DNA from: Rhodoglobus sp.
GTDB taxonomy: Bacteria > Actinomycetota > Actinomycetes > Actinomycetales > Microbacteriaceae
Length of the DNA: 64,000 nucleotides
NCBI GenBank assembly: GCA_025464445.1
Contig: JAODLY010000050.1
Coordinates: 1 to 64,000, forward strand
Direction of reading: 5' to 3'
In this document: in pieces, positions 50,959 to 58,866 of the stretch
Layout of the letters: every line of letters starts with the position of its first letter
Position numbering within the stretch: position 1 is the stretch's first letter
Notes under the pieces: model-generated
Seen by the model: only the letters and a program-made list of their open reading frames with translations
The model's database searches: none
Told to the model about the DNA's origin: nothing
Program-made: the position numbers and the translations under genes

Positions 50959-52602
50959 CTAAGCCAAGGGCTGCTGGGAGTGCCGTTCAGCGATCTCCTC
51001 GACGGCTGCCGCCAGCGCGGGGTCGTCGCCCCTGGCCAGCCCGGCGTATTCGAGCGTCAGCACGCCGGCCTTGCCGGTCACCACCTTGACCCACACCCGG
51101 CGCCGCGGGATGAACAGGCTCGTTACGAGGCCGGCGACGACAAGGATGGCGAACACCAGCACCCAGACCTGGGCGGGATCGTGGTGCACGTCGAGCGAGA
51201 CGAACCGCGGTATCGCCGTGAGTTCGATCGTGCCGAGGCCGCCTGGCAGCTGCGCGCTGTCGCCGACCCCGAGCCGGATCGCCGGGGTGTCGGCCTTCAG
51301 GCCGGCGACCTCGGTGAGCGAGTCGGTGTTCAGCGAATAGGCGTTGGTACCGACCCCATTGTCGAGCCCCAGGTCGCCCGTGTACATGTTCAGGCTGAGG
51401 ATCGGGTTGAGCAGGTCTGGATAGTTCGAGGCCAGGGTGCCGTCCGTCTGCGCGACGCTCGTCGGGTAGAAGAAACCGAGCATGCCCAGTTGCTTGTCAA
51501 GCCCATCCGGAAGCTTGATCACGCAGATGCTCGTGAGGTTCGCGTTCTGCGGCAGGCATGCGGTCGGCTGCGAGAACACGACGGTGCCGTTCGGGTCTTT
51601 CACGGTGACGACCGGCGCGTACCCGTTGCCCAGCAGGTAGACCTGCGTGCCGCCGATCTCGAGGGGCGAGTTGACCTTGATGACGTCTTTGTGCGGCTTC
51701 TGGCCGCGCAGCGTCGTCGTGACGGCTGCCGTGTAGTCGATCGGCTGGCCGAGCGCGTTGAGGTTCTTCTGCTCGTAGACCGGTGTGAAGCTGTCCAGCG
51801 CTATCGAGTAGGGCTCGAGAGCGCCGTCGCTGAAGAAGCGGCCGGGGTTGAACGAGTCGTAGCTGGCGAGCGAGTTGTTGAACGCGTAACCCTCGACGAC
51901 GACGCGCTGCCCGGTGTAGCCGAACCCGCCGCCGACGCCGACGGTGATGAGCACGCCGATGAGCGCGGTGTGGAAGACGAGGTTGCCGGTTTCCCTGAGG
52001 TAACCGCGCTCCGCGCTGACCGAGTCGGGCGCTGAACTCGCCGAAGCGTAAACCTCGGTGCGGTACCCGAGCCTGCGCAGCAGCGTCCGCGCGGAGGCGA
52101 TCGCGGTCGCTGCGTCCATCGTGGTCTCACGAGTGGTGAAACCTTCGAGCCTCGACAGGCGGGCCGGCGTCTTCGGCGGGCGGGCACGCAGCGCGTCCCA
52201 ATGATGCTTGGTGCGCGGGATGACGCAGCCGATGAGCGACACGAACAGCAGCAGGTAGATCGCCGAGAACCACACCGAGGAGTACGTGCTGAAGACCCCG
52301 AGGCTCTCCAGCACCGGGGCGAGGGTCGGGTTGTTCGCCTTGTACTGCACGACGCCGTTGGGGTCTGAGCTCACCTGCGGCACGAGCGAACCCGGTATCG
52401 CCGCCAGCGCGAGCAGCAGTAGCAGCAGAAGGGCGGTGCGCATGCTCGTGAGCTGGCGCCAGAAGAACCTCAGGTAACCGACGAAGTCGAGCTTCGGCTG
52501 CACGATGGTTTCGGGGGCGTCGAAGTGCCCCTGCGGCCGGGTGCTGTCCGGTGCCTCGGCGTCGTTTGAAGCGGTGTCTTTAGAAGGGCGTGACGAAGCC
52601 AC
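50959..52602 (-). CDS. resB: Cytochrome c biogenesis protein ResB
   Basis: A 547-aa protein: three N-terminal spans (SMRTALLLLLLLALAAIPGSLVPQ is the classic start), a long extracytoplasmic domain with Asn/Gly/Thr-rich beta structure and one Cys pair (SQPTACLPQNANLTSICVIK), and a last span (VWVLVFAILVVAGLVTSLFI). Partner of CcsB in system II. It starts with GTG inside the end of ccdA (23-bp overlap). Confidence 0.93.
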   Translation of the reverse strand: MASSRPSKDTASNDAEAPDSTRPQGHFDAPETIVQPKLDFVGYLRFFWRQLTSMRTALLLLLLLALAAIPGSLVPQVSSDPNGVVQYKANNPTLAPVLESLGVFSTYSSVWFSAIYLLLFVSLIGCVIPRTKHHWDALRARPPKTPARLSRLEGFTTRETTMDAATAIASARTLLRRLGYRTEVYASASSAPDSVSAERGYLRETGNLVFHTALIGVLITVGVGGGFGYTGQRVVVEGYAFNNSLASYDSFNPGRFFSDGALEPYSIALDSFTPVYEQKNLNALGQPIDYTAAVTTTLRGQKPHKDVIKVNSPLEIGGTQVYLLGNGYAPVVTVKDPNGTVVFSQPTACLPQNANLTSICVIKLPDGLDKQLGMLGFFYPTSVAQTDGTLASNYPDLLNPILSLNMYTGDLGLDNGVGTNAYSLNTDSLTEVAGLKADTPAIRLGVGDSAQLPGGLGTIELTAIPRFVSLDVHHDPAQVWVLVFAILVVAGLVTSLFIPRRRVWVKVVTGKAGVLTLEYAGLARGDDPALAAAVEEIAERHSQQPLA

Positions 52603-53323
52603 CGATCACCGCCCCGAGGTTCGAGATGAACAGGCGCCACAGGCCGCTGACCATGAGCAGCCCGATCACGACGAGCAGGGCCCCGCCGATGATGTTGATG
52701 AGCCGGATGTGCCGCTTGAGCCACGCGACCGAGCCGGTGACCCAACCGAGGCCGAGCGCTACCAGCAGGAACGGGATGCCCAGCCCGAGGCAATACGCGA
52801 ACCCGAGCAGCGCGCCCCGCACCGGATCGCTCCCGTCCAGGGCGATGGCGTATACCGCGGTGAGGGTCGGGCCAATGCAGGGAGCCCAGCCCAGGCCGAA
52901 CACGATGCCGAGCAGCGGTGCTCCCGCCAGCCCGGTCGCGACCTTCCAGCCCGGGCGGATTGTGCGCTGCGCGAATGTCACCTGCCCGATGAAGACCAGC
53001 CCCATGAGAATCACGACGACCCCGGCGATACGCAGGATGAGATCCATCCACGGCCGCAGCAGCAGCCCGGCGGTGCCGAACAGGATGCCGAACGTCACGA
53101 ACACGAGGCTGAAACCGAGGATGAACAGCAGCACGCCGAGCAAAAGCCTGCTGCGGCCCTTCTGCTCGGCCGTGCCGGTGAATCCCCCCACGTAGGCGAG
53201 GTAGCTGGGAACCAGCGGCAGCACGCACGGGGACGCGAACGACACGAGGCCGGCGAGCAGCGCGATGGGGATGGCGATCGCGAGGTTGCCGCCGAGCACG
53301 AGCTCCCCGATCGGGTCGGTCAC
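52580..53323 (-). CDS. ccdA: Thiol-disulfide transporter CcdA
   Basis: A 247-aa membrane protein with six spans that carries reducing power out to keep apocytochrome cysteines reduced. The two redox cysteines lie in LVSFASPCVLPLVPSYLAYVGG and GLGWAPCIGPTLTAVY, in the two symmetric halves. It overlaps tlpA by four and resB by 23 bases. Confidence 0.94.
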   Translation of the reverse strand: MTDPIGELVLGGNLAIAIPIALLAGLVSFASPCVLPLVPSYLAYVGGFTGTAEQKGRSRLLLGVLLFILGFSLVFVTFGILFGTAGLLLRPWMDLILRIAGVVVILMGLVFIGQVTFAQRTIRPGWKVATGLAGAPLLGIVFGLGWAPCIGPTLTAVYAIALDGSDPVRGALLGFAYCLGLGIPFLLVALGLGWVTGSVAWLKRHIRLINIIGGALLVVIGLLMVSGLWRLFISNLGAVIGGFVTPF

Positions 53324-53904
53324 TTGCCGGCCTCCGCCACTACCCTGTCGATCATCCCTGACAGGATTATCGGGTCCCTGATCAGGCCGCTGATGCGCGC
53401 GGCGACTCGGCCCTCACGGTCCATCACGAGGGTGGTTGGCACGGCGTTCGGGGCGACGGCCCCCGAGAATGCGAGCTGCACGGATGCGGTCTGCCCGTCG
53501 AGGATCGACGGGTACTGCAGCCCGTACTTCGTCTCGAAAATCTTCGCCACATCGGCCGAGTCGCTGATGTTCACTCCGAGGAACTGCACGTCGGCGTACT
53601 TGTCGCTCAGCGTCTTCAGGTCGGATGCCTCGCTGCGGCAGGGCGGGCATGCCGCGTACCAGAAGTTGACGACATAGACCTTGCCCGCATAATCCTGGCT
53701 GGACACCGCCCCGCCGGACTCGTCGGTGCCGCTGAACTCGACGGCCGCATCCCTGCTCGCCGGCGGGATTTCGGTGTTCGCGCCGTCGCCGGAGACATAG
53801 CCCTGGCCGGAGCCGGAGGCGTATTGGTTGGCGAGTTTGTCCGGGGTGCAGCCGGCGAGCGCGAGCAGCAGAACGATGCCCACAGCGAGCACGAGCTTCT
53901 TCAT
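53320..53904 (-). CDS. TlpA/ResA-family thioredoxin-like lipoprotein
   Basis: A 194-aa membrane-tethered thioredoxin. The signal peptide is KKLVLAVGIVLLLALAGC with Cys as lipid site. The redox motif CPPC lies in NFWYAACPPCRSEASDLKTL. Reduced by CcdA, it would reduce the CxxCH of apocytochromes. Overlaps the phosphatase gene and ccdA by four bases each, so all are one operon. Confidence 0.92.
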   Translation of the reverse strand: MKKLVLAVGIVLLLALAGCTPDKLANQYASGSGQGYVSGDGANTEIPPASRDAAVEFSGTDESGGAVSSQDYAGKVYVVNFWYAACPPCRSEASDLKTLSDKYADVQFLGVNISDSADVAKIFETKYGLQYPSILDGQTASVQLAFSGAVAPNAVPTTLVMDREGRVAARISGLIRDPIILSGMIDRVVAEAGK

Positions 53905-54530
53905 ACAGCTCCGAAGTCGGCGGCGTGCTCGAGCAGTGCCGCCGCGGGTTCGGCGTATCCGACCTCGACGAAGTGGTCTCCCTCGCGCCGCAGGGTGGTG
54001 ATGCTGGAGAGGGTGCAGCGGCGTTTGCGCGGGTCGTGCGGCAGGCGCATCCCTTTCACCGAACGCGCGACCATCACTATGGGCATCTGGTGGCTCACCA
54101 TGACGACCTCACCGGACTCGGCGTCGTCCCACGCGTCGGAGACGGCGGCGAGCATGCGTTTCTCGACGTCCTTGAACGGCTCGCCCCAGCTGGGCTTCAT
54201 CGGGTTGCGCAGCTGCGGCCACGATTTCGGCTGGCGGATCGCCTGCTTCATGATCTTGCCTTCGAACCAGTTCGTCGGCTCGATGATCCGGTCTTCGGTG
54301 ACGATGGGCAGTGCGAAGCGCTGCGACCACGGTTGCGCCGACTCCTGCGCACGCGTCAGTGGGCTGGCGTAGAGCGCCGTCACGGGATGCCCGGCGAGGC
54401 TGGCCGCCGCGGCATCCGCCATCTTGTGGCCCAGCTCGCTCAGGTGATACCCGGGGATGCGGCCGTACAGGACGCCCTCGGGATTGTGCACTTCGCCGTG
54501 ACGGACGAGGTGGATGAGGTCTGCTGGCAC
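53901..54530 (-). CDS. Histidine phosphatase family protein
   Basis: A 209-aa enzyme of the phosphoglycerate-mutase-like branch. The phosphohistidine motif is LIHLVRHGEVHNPEGVLYGR and the second His lies in VVMVSHQMPIV. Substrate unknown. GTG start six bases after TAGACT. First gene of the cytochrome c biogenesis operon, as in many Actinobacteria, though it has no known part in that pathway. Confidence 0.85.
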   Translation of the reverse strand: MPADLIHLVRHGEVHNPEGVLYGRIPGYHLSELGHKMADAAAASLAGHPVTALYASPLTRAQESAQPWSQRFALPIVTEDRIIEPTNWFEGKIMKQAIRQPKSWPQLRNPMKPSWGEPFKDVEKRMLAAVSDAWDDAESGEVVMVSHQMPIVMVARSVKGMRLPHDPRKRRCTLSSITTLRREGDHFVEVGYAEPAAALLEHAADFGAV

Positions 54531-54575
54531 CCGGTAAGTCTACTTTCGCCCCTCCTGTGCCCGAGCCGACCGCCC

Positions 54576-54627
54576 TTTTCCGTATGTCAGTTCAGCCGAA
54601 CGTTCGCGCGAACTGACATACCGAAAA
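54576..54627. repeat. Palindromic element with an AACTGACA core
   Basis: GTATGTCAGTTC (54582-54593) pairs perfectly with GAACTGACATAC (54610-54621), and the outer TTTTCC/CGAAAA adds five of six pairs. The 16-base loop contains a smaller palindrome CGAACGTTCG. The core GCGCGAACTGACA resembles GCGCAACTGACA of the repeats at 6657-6713 and 7721-7777. It lies between divergent genes. Confidence 0.75.
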
Positions 54628-54688
54628 CGGGATGCCGCACGAGCGACCCGCCGCCGGGCGCCCGACCGGCGCCCGGTAAACTCGCGGG

Positions 54689-56017
54689 GTGAGCCAACGC
54701 ACCCTTATCAAGAACCTTGCCGCCGCGACCGACGGGCCCGTTTCCGTGTCCGGCTGGGTTGAGACGGTGCGCGACCAGAAGAAGGTGCAGTTCGTCGTGC
54801 TGCGCGACGAGTCGGGCGCCGTGCAGCTCGTCAACCCCAAGCCCGACGAGAGCGAGGCCTCGACAAGTTCGACCGGCCTTGCAGACGCGATCTCCGCGCT
54901 CGCCCAGGGCACGTTCCTCACCGCGACCGGTGAGCTCAAGCACGACGAGCGGGTCAAGCTCGGCGGCGTCGAGATCAAGCTGGCGGCCCTGGATGTCGCG
55001 GCTGCCGCCATCCCGGAAACACCGATCGCCGACGACTCCGGCATCGACAAGCGCATGGACTGGCGCTTCCTCGACCTGCGCCAGCCGAAGAACGCACTCA
55101 TCTTCCGCATCCAGACAACGCTCGAGCACGCCTGGCGCAGCTACTGGGTCGAGCACGACTTCGTCGAGCTGCACACCCCCAAGCTCATGGCCAGCGCGAG
55201 TGAGTCGAAGGCCGAGCTGTTCGAGGTGGACTACTTCGACGGCAAGGCCTACCTCTCGCAGAGCCCGCAGTTCTTCAAGCAGATGGCGCAGCCCGCCGGT
55301 TTCGGCAAGATCTTCGAGATCGGGCCGGCTTTCCGCGCCGACCCGAGCTTCACGAGCCGCCACGCGACCGAGTTCACGAGCGTCGACAGCGAGATCAGCT
55401 GGATCGACTCCCACGAAGACGTCATGACGCTGCACGAGCAACTGCTCGTCGCCGGTTTCGCCGCCGTGAAGGCGAAGCACGGCGAGGAGATCGAAGCCCT
55501 GTTCGGCGTCGAGGTGACTGTTCCCACGACGCCGTTCCCGCGCATCCCGCTGGCCGAAGCGAAGCGCATCGTCGCCGAACGCGGCTACGAGGTGCCCAGG
55601 CATGACGACGACATGGACCCGGAGGGCGAGCGCCAGATCGCGGCATACGTCGCGGAGACCTTCGGCCACGAGTTCGTGTTCCTCACCGACTACGCCTCGA
55701 GCATCCGGCCGTTCTATCACATGAGGCACGTGGATGACGCTGCCCTCACGAACAGCTACGACCTCATCTTCAACGGCGTCGAGATCTCCACAGGAGCACA
55801 GCGCGAGCACCGCATCGACGTGCTCACGGCCCAGGCCGTGGACAAGGGCCTCGACCCAGAGGAGCTGGACTTCTACCTCGACTTCTTCCGCTACGGAGTT
55901 CCCCCGCACGGCGGTTTCGGCATGGGGCTCAGCCGCGTGCTCATGCTCATGCTGCACCTGCCCAACCTGCGCGAGGCGACATACCTGTTCCGCGGCCCAA
56001 CTCGGCTCACGCCCTAA
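54689..56017 (+). CDS. aspS: Aspartyl-tRNA synthetase, archaeal/eukaryotic type
   Basis: A 442-aa class IIb synthetase. An N-terminal OB fold (GPVSVSGWVETVRDQKKVQFVV) precedes the catalytic core with WRFLDLRQPKN, QSPQFFKQ, IGPAFRADPSFTSRH, and motif 3 HGGFGMGLSRVLMLML. The bacterial GAD insertion is absent and the length is far below the roughly 590 aa of bacterial AspRS, so this is the archaeal-type enzyme, which in some bacteria charges both tRNA-Asp and tRNA-Asn. GTG start seven bases after TAAACT. Confidence 0.92.
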   Translation: MSQRTLIKNLAAATDGPVSVSGWVETVRDQKKVQFVVLRDESGAVQLVNPKPDESEASTSSTGLADAISALAQGTFLTATGELKHDERVKLGGVEIKLAALDVAAAAIPETPIADDSGIDKRMDWRFLDLRQPKNALIFRIQTTLEHAWRSYWVEHDFVELHTPKLMASASESKAELFEVDYFDGKAYLSQSPQFFKQMAQPAGFGKIFEIGPAFRADPSFTSRHATEFTSVDSEISWIDSHEDVMTLHEQLLVAGFAAVKAKHGEEIEALFGVEVTVPTTPFPRIPLAEAKRIVAERGYEVPRHDDDMDPEGERQIAAYVAETFGHEFVFLTDYASSIRPFYHMRHVDDAALTNSYDLIFNGVEISTGAQREHRIDVLTAQAVDKGLDPEELDFYLDFFRYGVPPHGGFGMGLSRVLMLMLHLPNLREATYLFRGPTRLTP

Positions 56018-56067
56018 GCGCCGGCAACAGCTAGCCCGCGTTTACCTTCATGAGGCAGGATGACCCC

Positions 56068-56367
56068 ATGTCCAAGAAAATCGACGCCGCGCTCAAGGAT
56101 CTGAAGAAGGCGCTCACGAAGCACGCTTCGGCGGTCGGCGGGGACGCCGTCTCGCTCAAGAAGGCCCAGCGCGCGAGCGCCAAGGTCGCTGCCGCCGCAA
56201 CTGCGTACGCCGAACTCGTGCACGCAAAGAGCGGCATGGGCAACCCGTTCAGCGACATGGTTCAACCCGGGCTCGAAGAATCGACACTGGCTTCCCTGCA
56301 CGCCGAGCGGGATGCTATCGCCCAGAGCCTGACCGGGCCCATCCCGATCCAGAAGAAAGTCTCCTAG
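56068..56367 (+). CDS. Small Lys/Ala-rich helical protein of unknown function, 99 aa
   Basis: The ATG at 56068 is chosen because CAGGAT lies six bases before it; another ATG is 18 bases earlier. The product is almost all helical (KKIDAALKDLKKALTKHASA, AQRASAKVAAAATAYAELVH), with a Gly/Pro break in SGMGNPFSDM. No span, no known motif. Its stop overlaps the stop of the converging Dabb gene. Confidence 0.6.
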   Translation: MSKKIDAALKDLKKALTKHASAVGGDAVSLKKAQRASAKVAAAATAYAELVHAKSGMGNPFSDMVQPGLEESTLASLHAERDAIAQSLTGPIPIQKKVS

Positions 56368-56663
56368 GCGTCGAAGTCGATCGCGGCTCGCCCCATCGTG
56401 TTCTCCCGCACGACATGCACTGCCTTCACGTGCTCTGGGTGCACGAGGTAGGCGCGCAGGTCGGCTTCGGTCTCGAAGTGGGCGATGAGCCCGGCGTCTG
56501 AGTTGCCGTCGATCGCGACGACGTTGGCGCTGACCTTGAGGTCGAGCAATTCGTCGATCACGCCGACAAGCGGTTCGAGTGCTCCGGCTATCGCGGCGAC
56601 CGCAGCCGCACGGCCATCGGGATCTTCCGCCTTGAGGTTCCACGCGACGATGTGGGTGATCAT
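56364..56663 (-). CDS. Dabb-family (stress-responsive A/B barrel) protein
   Basis: A 99-aa ferredoxin-like dimer subunit. ITHIVAWNLKAE at the start, DLKVSANVVAIDG in the middle and LIAHFETEADLRAYLVHPEHVKAV are the family pattern. Dabb proteins bind or convert small hydrophobic molecules; the role here is unknown. Overlaps the glutaredoxin-like gene by four bases. Confidence 0.85.
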   Translation of the reverse strand: MITHIVAWNLKAEDPDGRAAAVAAIAGALEPLVGVIDELLDLKVSANVVAIDGNSDAGLIAHFETEADLRAYLVHPEHVKAVHVVRENTMGRAAIDFDA

Positions 56664-56923
56664 GCTGTTGCCTCCAGGAGCGCCAGCCTCAGGCGTGGCG
56701 CGTCGATATGCCAGATGTTGTGCACCCTGCCGTCGATGAGGAGCACGGGAATCTCGTCCCAGTACCTCTCGTTGAGCTGCGGGTCGTCGAGGATCGACAG
56801 CTCTTCGAGGGTCACGGATGCCGCGGCCGGAAGGTCCGCGAGCACGGCGGTCACGACATCCCGCGCCGCATCGCACAAGTGGCACCCCGGTTTCGCGAGG
56901 AGGGTCAGGTGGGCGGAGGGCAC
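56660..56923 (-). CDS. Glutaredoxin-like (DUF836 type) protein
   Basis: An 87-aa thioredoxin-fold protein with a CxxC near the start (LAKPGCHLCDAARDVV) and the cis-Pro region EIPVLLIDGR. The GTG at 56923 is six bases after TAGTCT and is preferred to the ATG two codons earlier. It shares a short divergent promoter region with the HAD gene. Likely a small thiol oxidoreductase. Confidence 0.85.
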   Translation of the reverse strand: MPSAHLTLLAKPGCHLCDAARDVVTAVLADLPAAASVTLEELSILDDPQLNERYWDEIPVLLIDGRVHNIWHIDAPRLRLALLEATA

Positions 56924-56942
56924 GACCATAGACTAATCTCCG

Positions 56943-57704
56943 ATGTCTGAAGCAGCGCCGCCGATCCCCAACGATCGTCCGATCGTGGCCTTCTTCGATG
57001 TCGATAACACGCTCATGCGCGGCGCGAGTGTCTACTACGTCGGCCGCGAGGCCTTTCGGCGCGGACTCATCTCGTGGCGTGATATCGCGCTGTTCGCGTG
57101 GCACCAGTTCCGCTTTCTCGCGGTCGGTGAGAACCGCGAGCATCTGGCCACCGCGAAGGATCGTGCGCTCGGCCTTGTCGGCGGCCACACCGAAGACGCA
57201 CTCACCCTGCTCGCAGAGGACATCTACGACAAGTACTTCGCACCGAAGCTCTGGCCCGAGACTGTCGACCTCACGAGGGAGCACCTCGCGAAAGGCCACG
57301 AGGTGTGGCTCATCACGGCGACCCCGCAACTCGTCGCCCAGGTCATCGCCGACCGGCTCGGCCTCACCGGCGCGATAGGCACGCGAGTGCAGGCGCTCGA
57401 CGGGGTGTTCACCGGTGCGCTCGACGGCCACGTCATCCACGGCGAAGAGAAGGCGGCAGTCGCCCGCCTGTTCGCGAGCGACAGGAATGCCGACCTCGCG
57501 AACTGCTGGGCGTACTCCGACTCGAGCAACGACATCCCGCTGTTGTCGATGGTCGGCAACCGGGTTGTCGTGAACCCGGACGCCAGGCTCGCCGCCTACG
57601 CGAAGAAGCAGGGCTGGACCGTGCTGCCGCTCAAGCGTTCGAGCATCAGGGATGCCCGCAAGAAGGTCAAGCGCGAGGCCCGAGCCGTCCGCCGTTCGAG
57701 GTAA
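56943..57704 (+). CDS. HAD-IB family phosphatase (SerB-like)
   Basis: A 253-aa HAD hydrolase. Motif I is FFDVDNTLMRGAS with the nucleophile Asp, motif II is WLITATP, and motif III is AYSDSSNDIPLLSMVG. The C-terminal tail is basic (RDARKKVKREARAVRRS). Related proteins act on phosphoserine or lysophospholipids. It starts eight bases after TAGACT. Confidence 0.88.
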   Translation: MSEAAPPIPNDRPIVAFFDVDNTLMRGASVYYVGREAFRRGLISWRDIALFAWHQFRFLAVGENREHLATAKDRALGLVGGHTEDALTLLAEDIYDKYFAPKLWPETVDLTREHLAKGHEVWLITATPQLVAQVIADRLGLTGAIGTRVQALDGVFTGALDGHVIHGEEKAAVARLFASDRNADLANCWAYSDSSNDIPLLSMVGNRVVVNPDARLAAYAKKQGWTVLPLKRSSIRDARKKVKREARAVRRSR

Positions 57705-57771
57705 TTGGGCCCACGCCGCCCGGTTCCGGCGCGTCGTGGAGCGCTAGCGGAGCGACGTGACCGCGGTGGGA

Positions 57772-57870
57772 CTACTTCTTGTTGCGGCGCTGGTGACGCG
57801 TCTTGCGCAGCAGCTTGCGGTGCTTCTTTTTCGCCATGCGCTTGCGACGCTTCTTGATGACTGAACCCAT
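57772..57870 (-). CDS. Ribosomal protein bS22 (AURKAIP1/COX24 domain)
   Basis: A 32-aa, extremely basic protein: MGSVIKKRRKRMAKKKHRKL followed by LRKTRHQRRNKK. This matches the small actinobacterial bS22 found in mycobacterial ribosome structures. GAGGT precedes the ATG. It lies 150 bases after the HTH gene, the same pairing as in mycobacteria (Rv0500A/Rv0500B). Confidence 0.92.
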   Translation of the reverse strand: MGSVIKKRRKRMAKKKHRKLLRKTRHQRRNKK

Positions 57871-58019
57871 AAGGACCTCACTGATTTCTGAATGGACCGA
57901 CCCGGTCCGATTCAGAACCGCGGAAAGACATACCGGGTAATTCTAGCGCAACCACCCCGGCCCGACTTTCGCGAGCCGTGGCCGCCCGAAGCGCCGCGGG
58001 AACGCGGCGAATTCGGAAA

Positions 58020-58214
58020 CTAACCGACCTGGGAGTTGGGCGTCTCGATGGCCGCGGCGACAGCCGACTCCGGGATGCGGAAGGACCGGCCGAATCGCAC
58101 GGCCGGCAGGTCTCCCGAGTGCACGAGCCGGTACACGGTCATGTTCGAAACGCGCATCATCTCGGCCACCTCGGCGACAGTGAGAAAACGCACATCGGAG
58201 AGATCGCGCGCCAT
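58020..58214 (-). CDS. Helix-turn-helix (excisionase-type) DNA-binding protein
   Basis: A 64-aa MerR-like wing-helix protein: RFLTVAEVAEMMRVSNMTVY then RLVHSGDLPAVRFGRSFRIP. The ATG at 58214 has AAAGGGG seven bases upstream and is preferred over an ATG two codons before. It belongs to the small HTH family next to bS22 in Actinobacteria. Target unknown. Confidence 0.88.
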   Translation of the reverse strand: MARDLSDVRFLTVAEVAEMMRVSNMTVYRLVHSGDLPAVRFGRSFRIPESAVAAAIETPNSQVG

Positions 58215-58329
58215 GCTCATGCCCCTTTGGGTCTGCGCACTCCCCATGAAGTGTTACTGGAGTGCTAATCGGTAACACTAGGGGCTGCTGTGAGCCGCTG
58301 TCCACCCCCGCTCGGGTGCCGCTCGAGCG

Positions 58330-58815
58330 CTATTCGTCCGATGGTCGGCGACGGCTAAAACGCCTCGGCAGCCGCCTGGCCACGCGCTCCGAGGCATCCT
58401 GGATGACGCTTCGGGCCTGGTACGAACCCTCGGCGATGCGGCGCCCGATGCTGTCACCCACGTCTGCACCCGACCACGCGGCGAATACGGCTGACTCGTC
58501 GACGGCGGCATCGAGCTGGTCGTCGTCGAAATCCGCGCTGAGGAACGGCACGAGCCAGTCCTCGATATCTTCGAGCGGGCTCGAGTCGAGGCTGTAGTAG
58601 CGGTGCTGCCCGTCCTCGCGCACGGTCACCAGCCCGTGATCCCTGAGCACCCGCAGGTGCTTCGAGACCGTCGGCTGGGTGAGGCCGAGATGCTCGACGA
58701 TCTCACCGACGCTGATGTCGCCCGCCGCGGAATCCTCGGAGATGTAGCGCTCGAGCAGCACGGCGAGCACTTGGCGCCTGGTCTCGTCAGCGATCACGTC
58801 GAAGATGTCAGCCAT
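58330..58815 (-). CDS. ArsR-type winged-helix regulator
   Basis: A 161-aa regulator: [17 protein letters not shown], then [39 protein letters not shown], an ArsR winged helix without metal-binding Cys. The C-terminal half is acidic and then strongly basic. The ATG is six bases after TACCCT. It is divergent from the transporter gene and may control it. Confidence 0.85.
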   Translation of the reverse strand: MADIFDVIADETRRQVLAVLLERYISEDSAAGDISVGEIVEHLGLTQPTVSKHLRVLRDHGLVTVREDGQHRYYSLDSSPLEDIEDWLVPFLSADFDDDQLDAAVDESAVFAAWSGADVGDSIGRRIAEGSYQARSVIQDASERVARRLPRRFSRRRPSDE

Positions 58816-58866
58816 TGCATCAGGGTAGCGGGGCGTGCCGTGCGCGGACCATGCAAAGCTGTTCGG

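Noticed and set aside
50002-52035. Long plus-strand open frame (677 codons) antisense to ccsB and resB
   Set aside because: It is an antisense shadow of two clear membrane-protein genes and is Glu/Arg/Asp rich with no domain.
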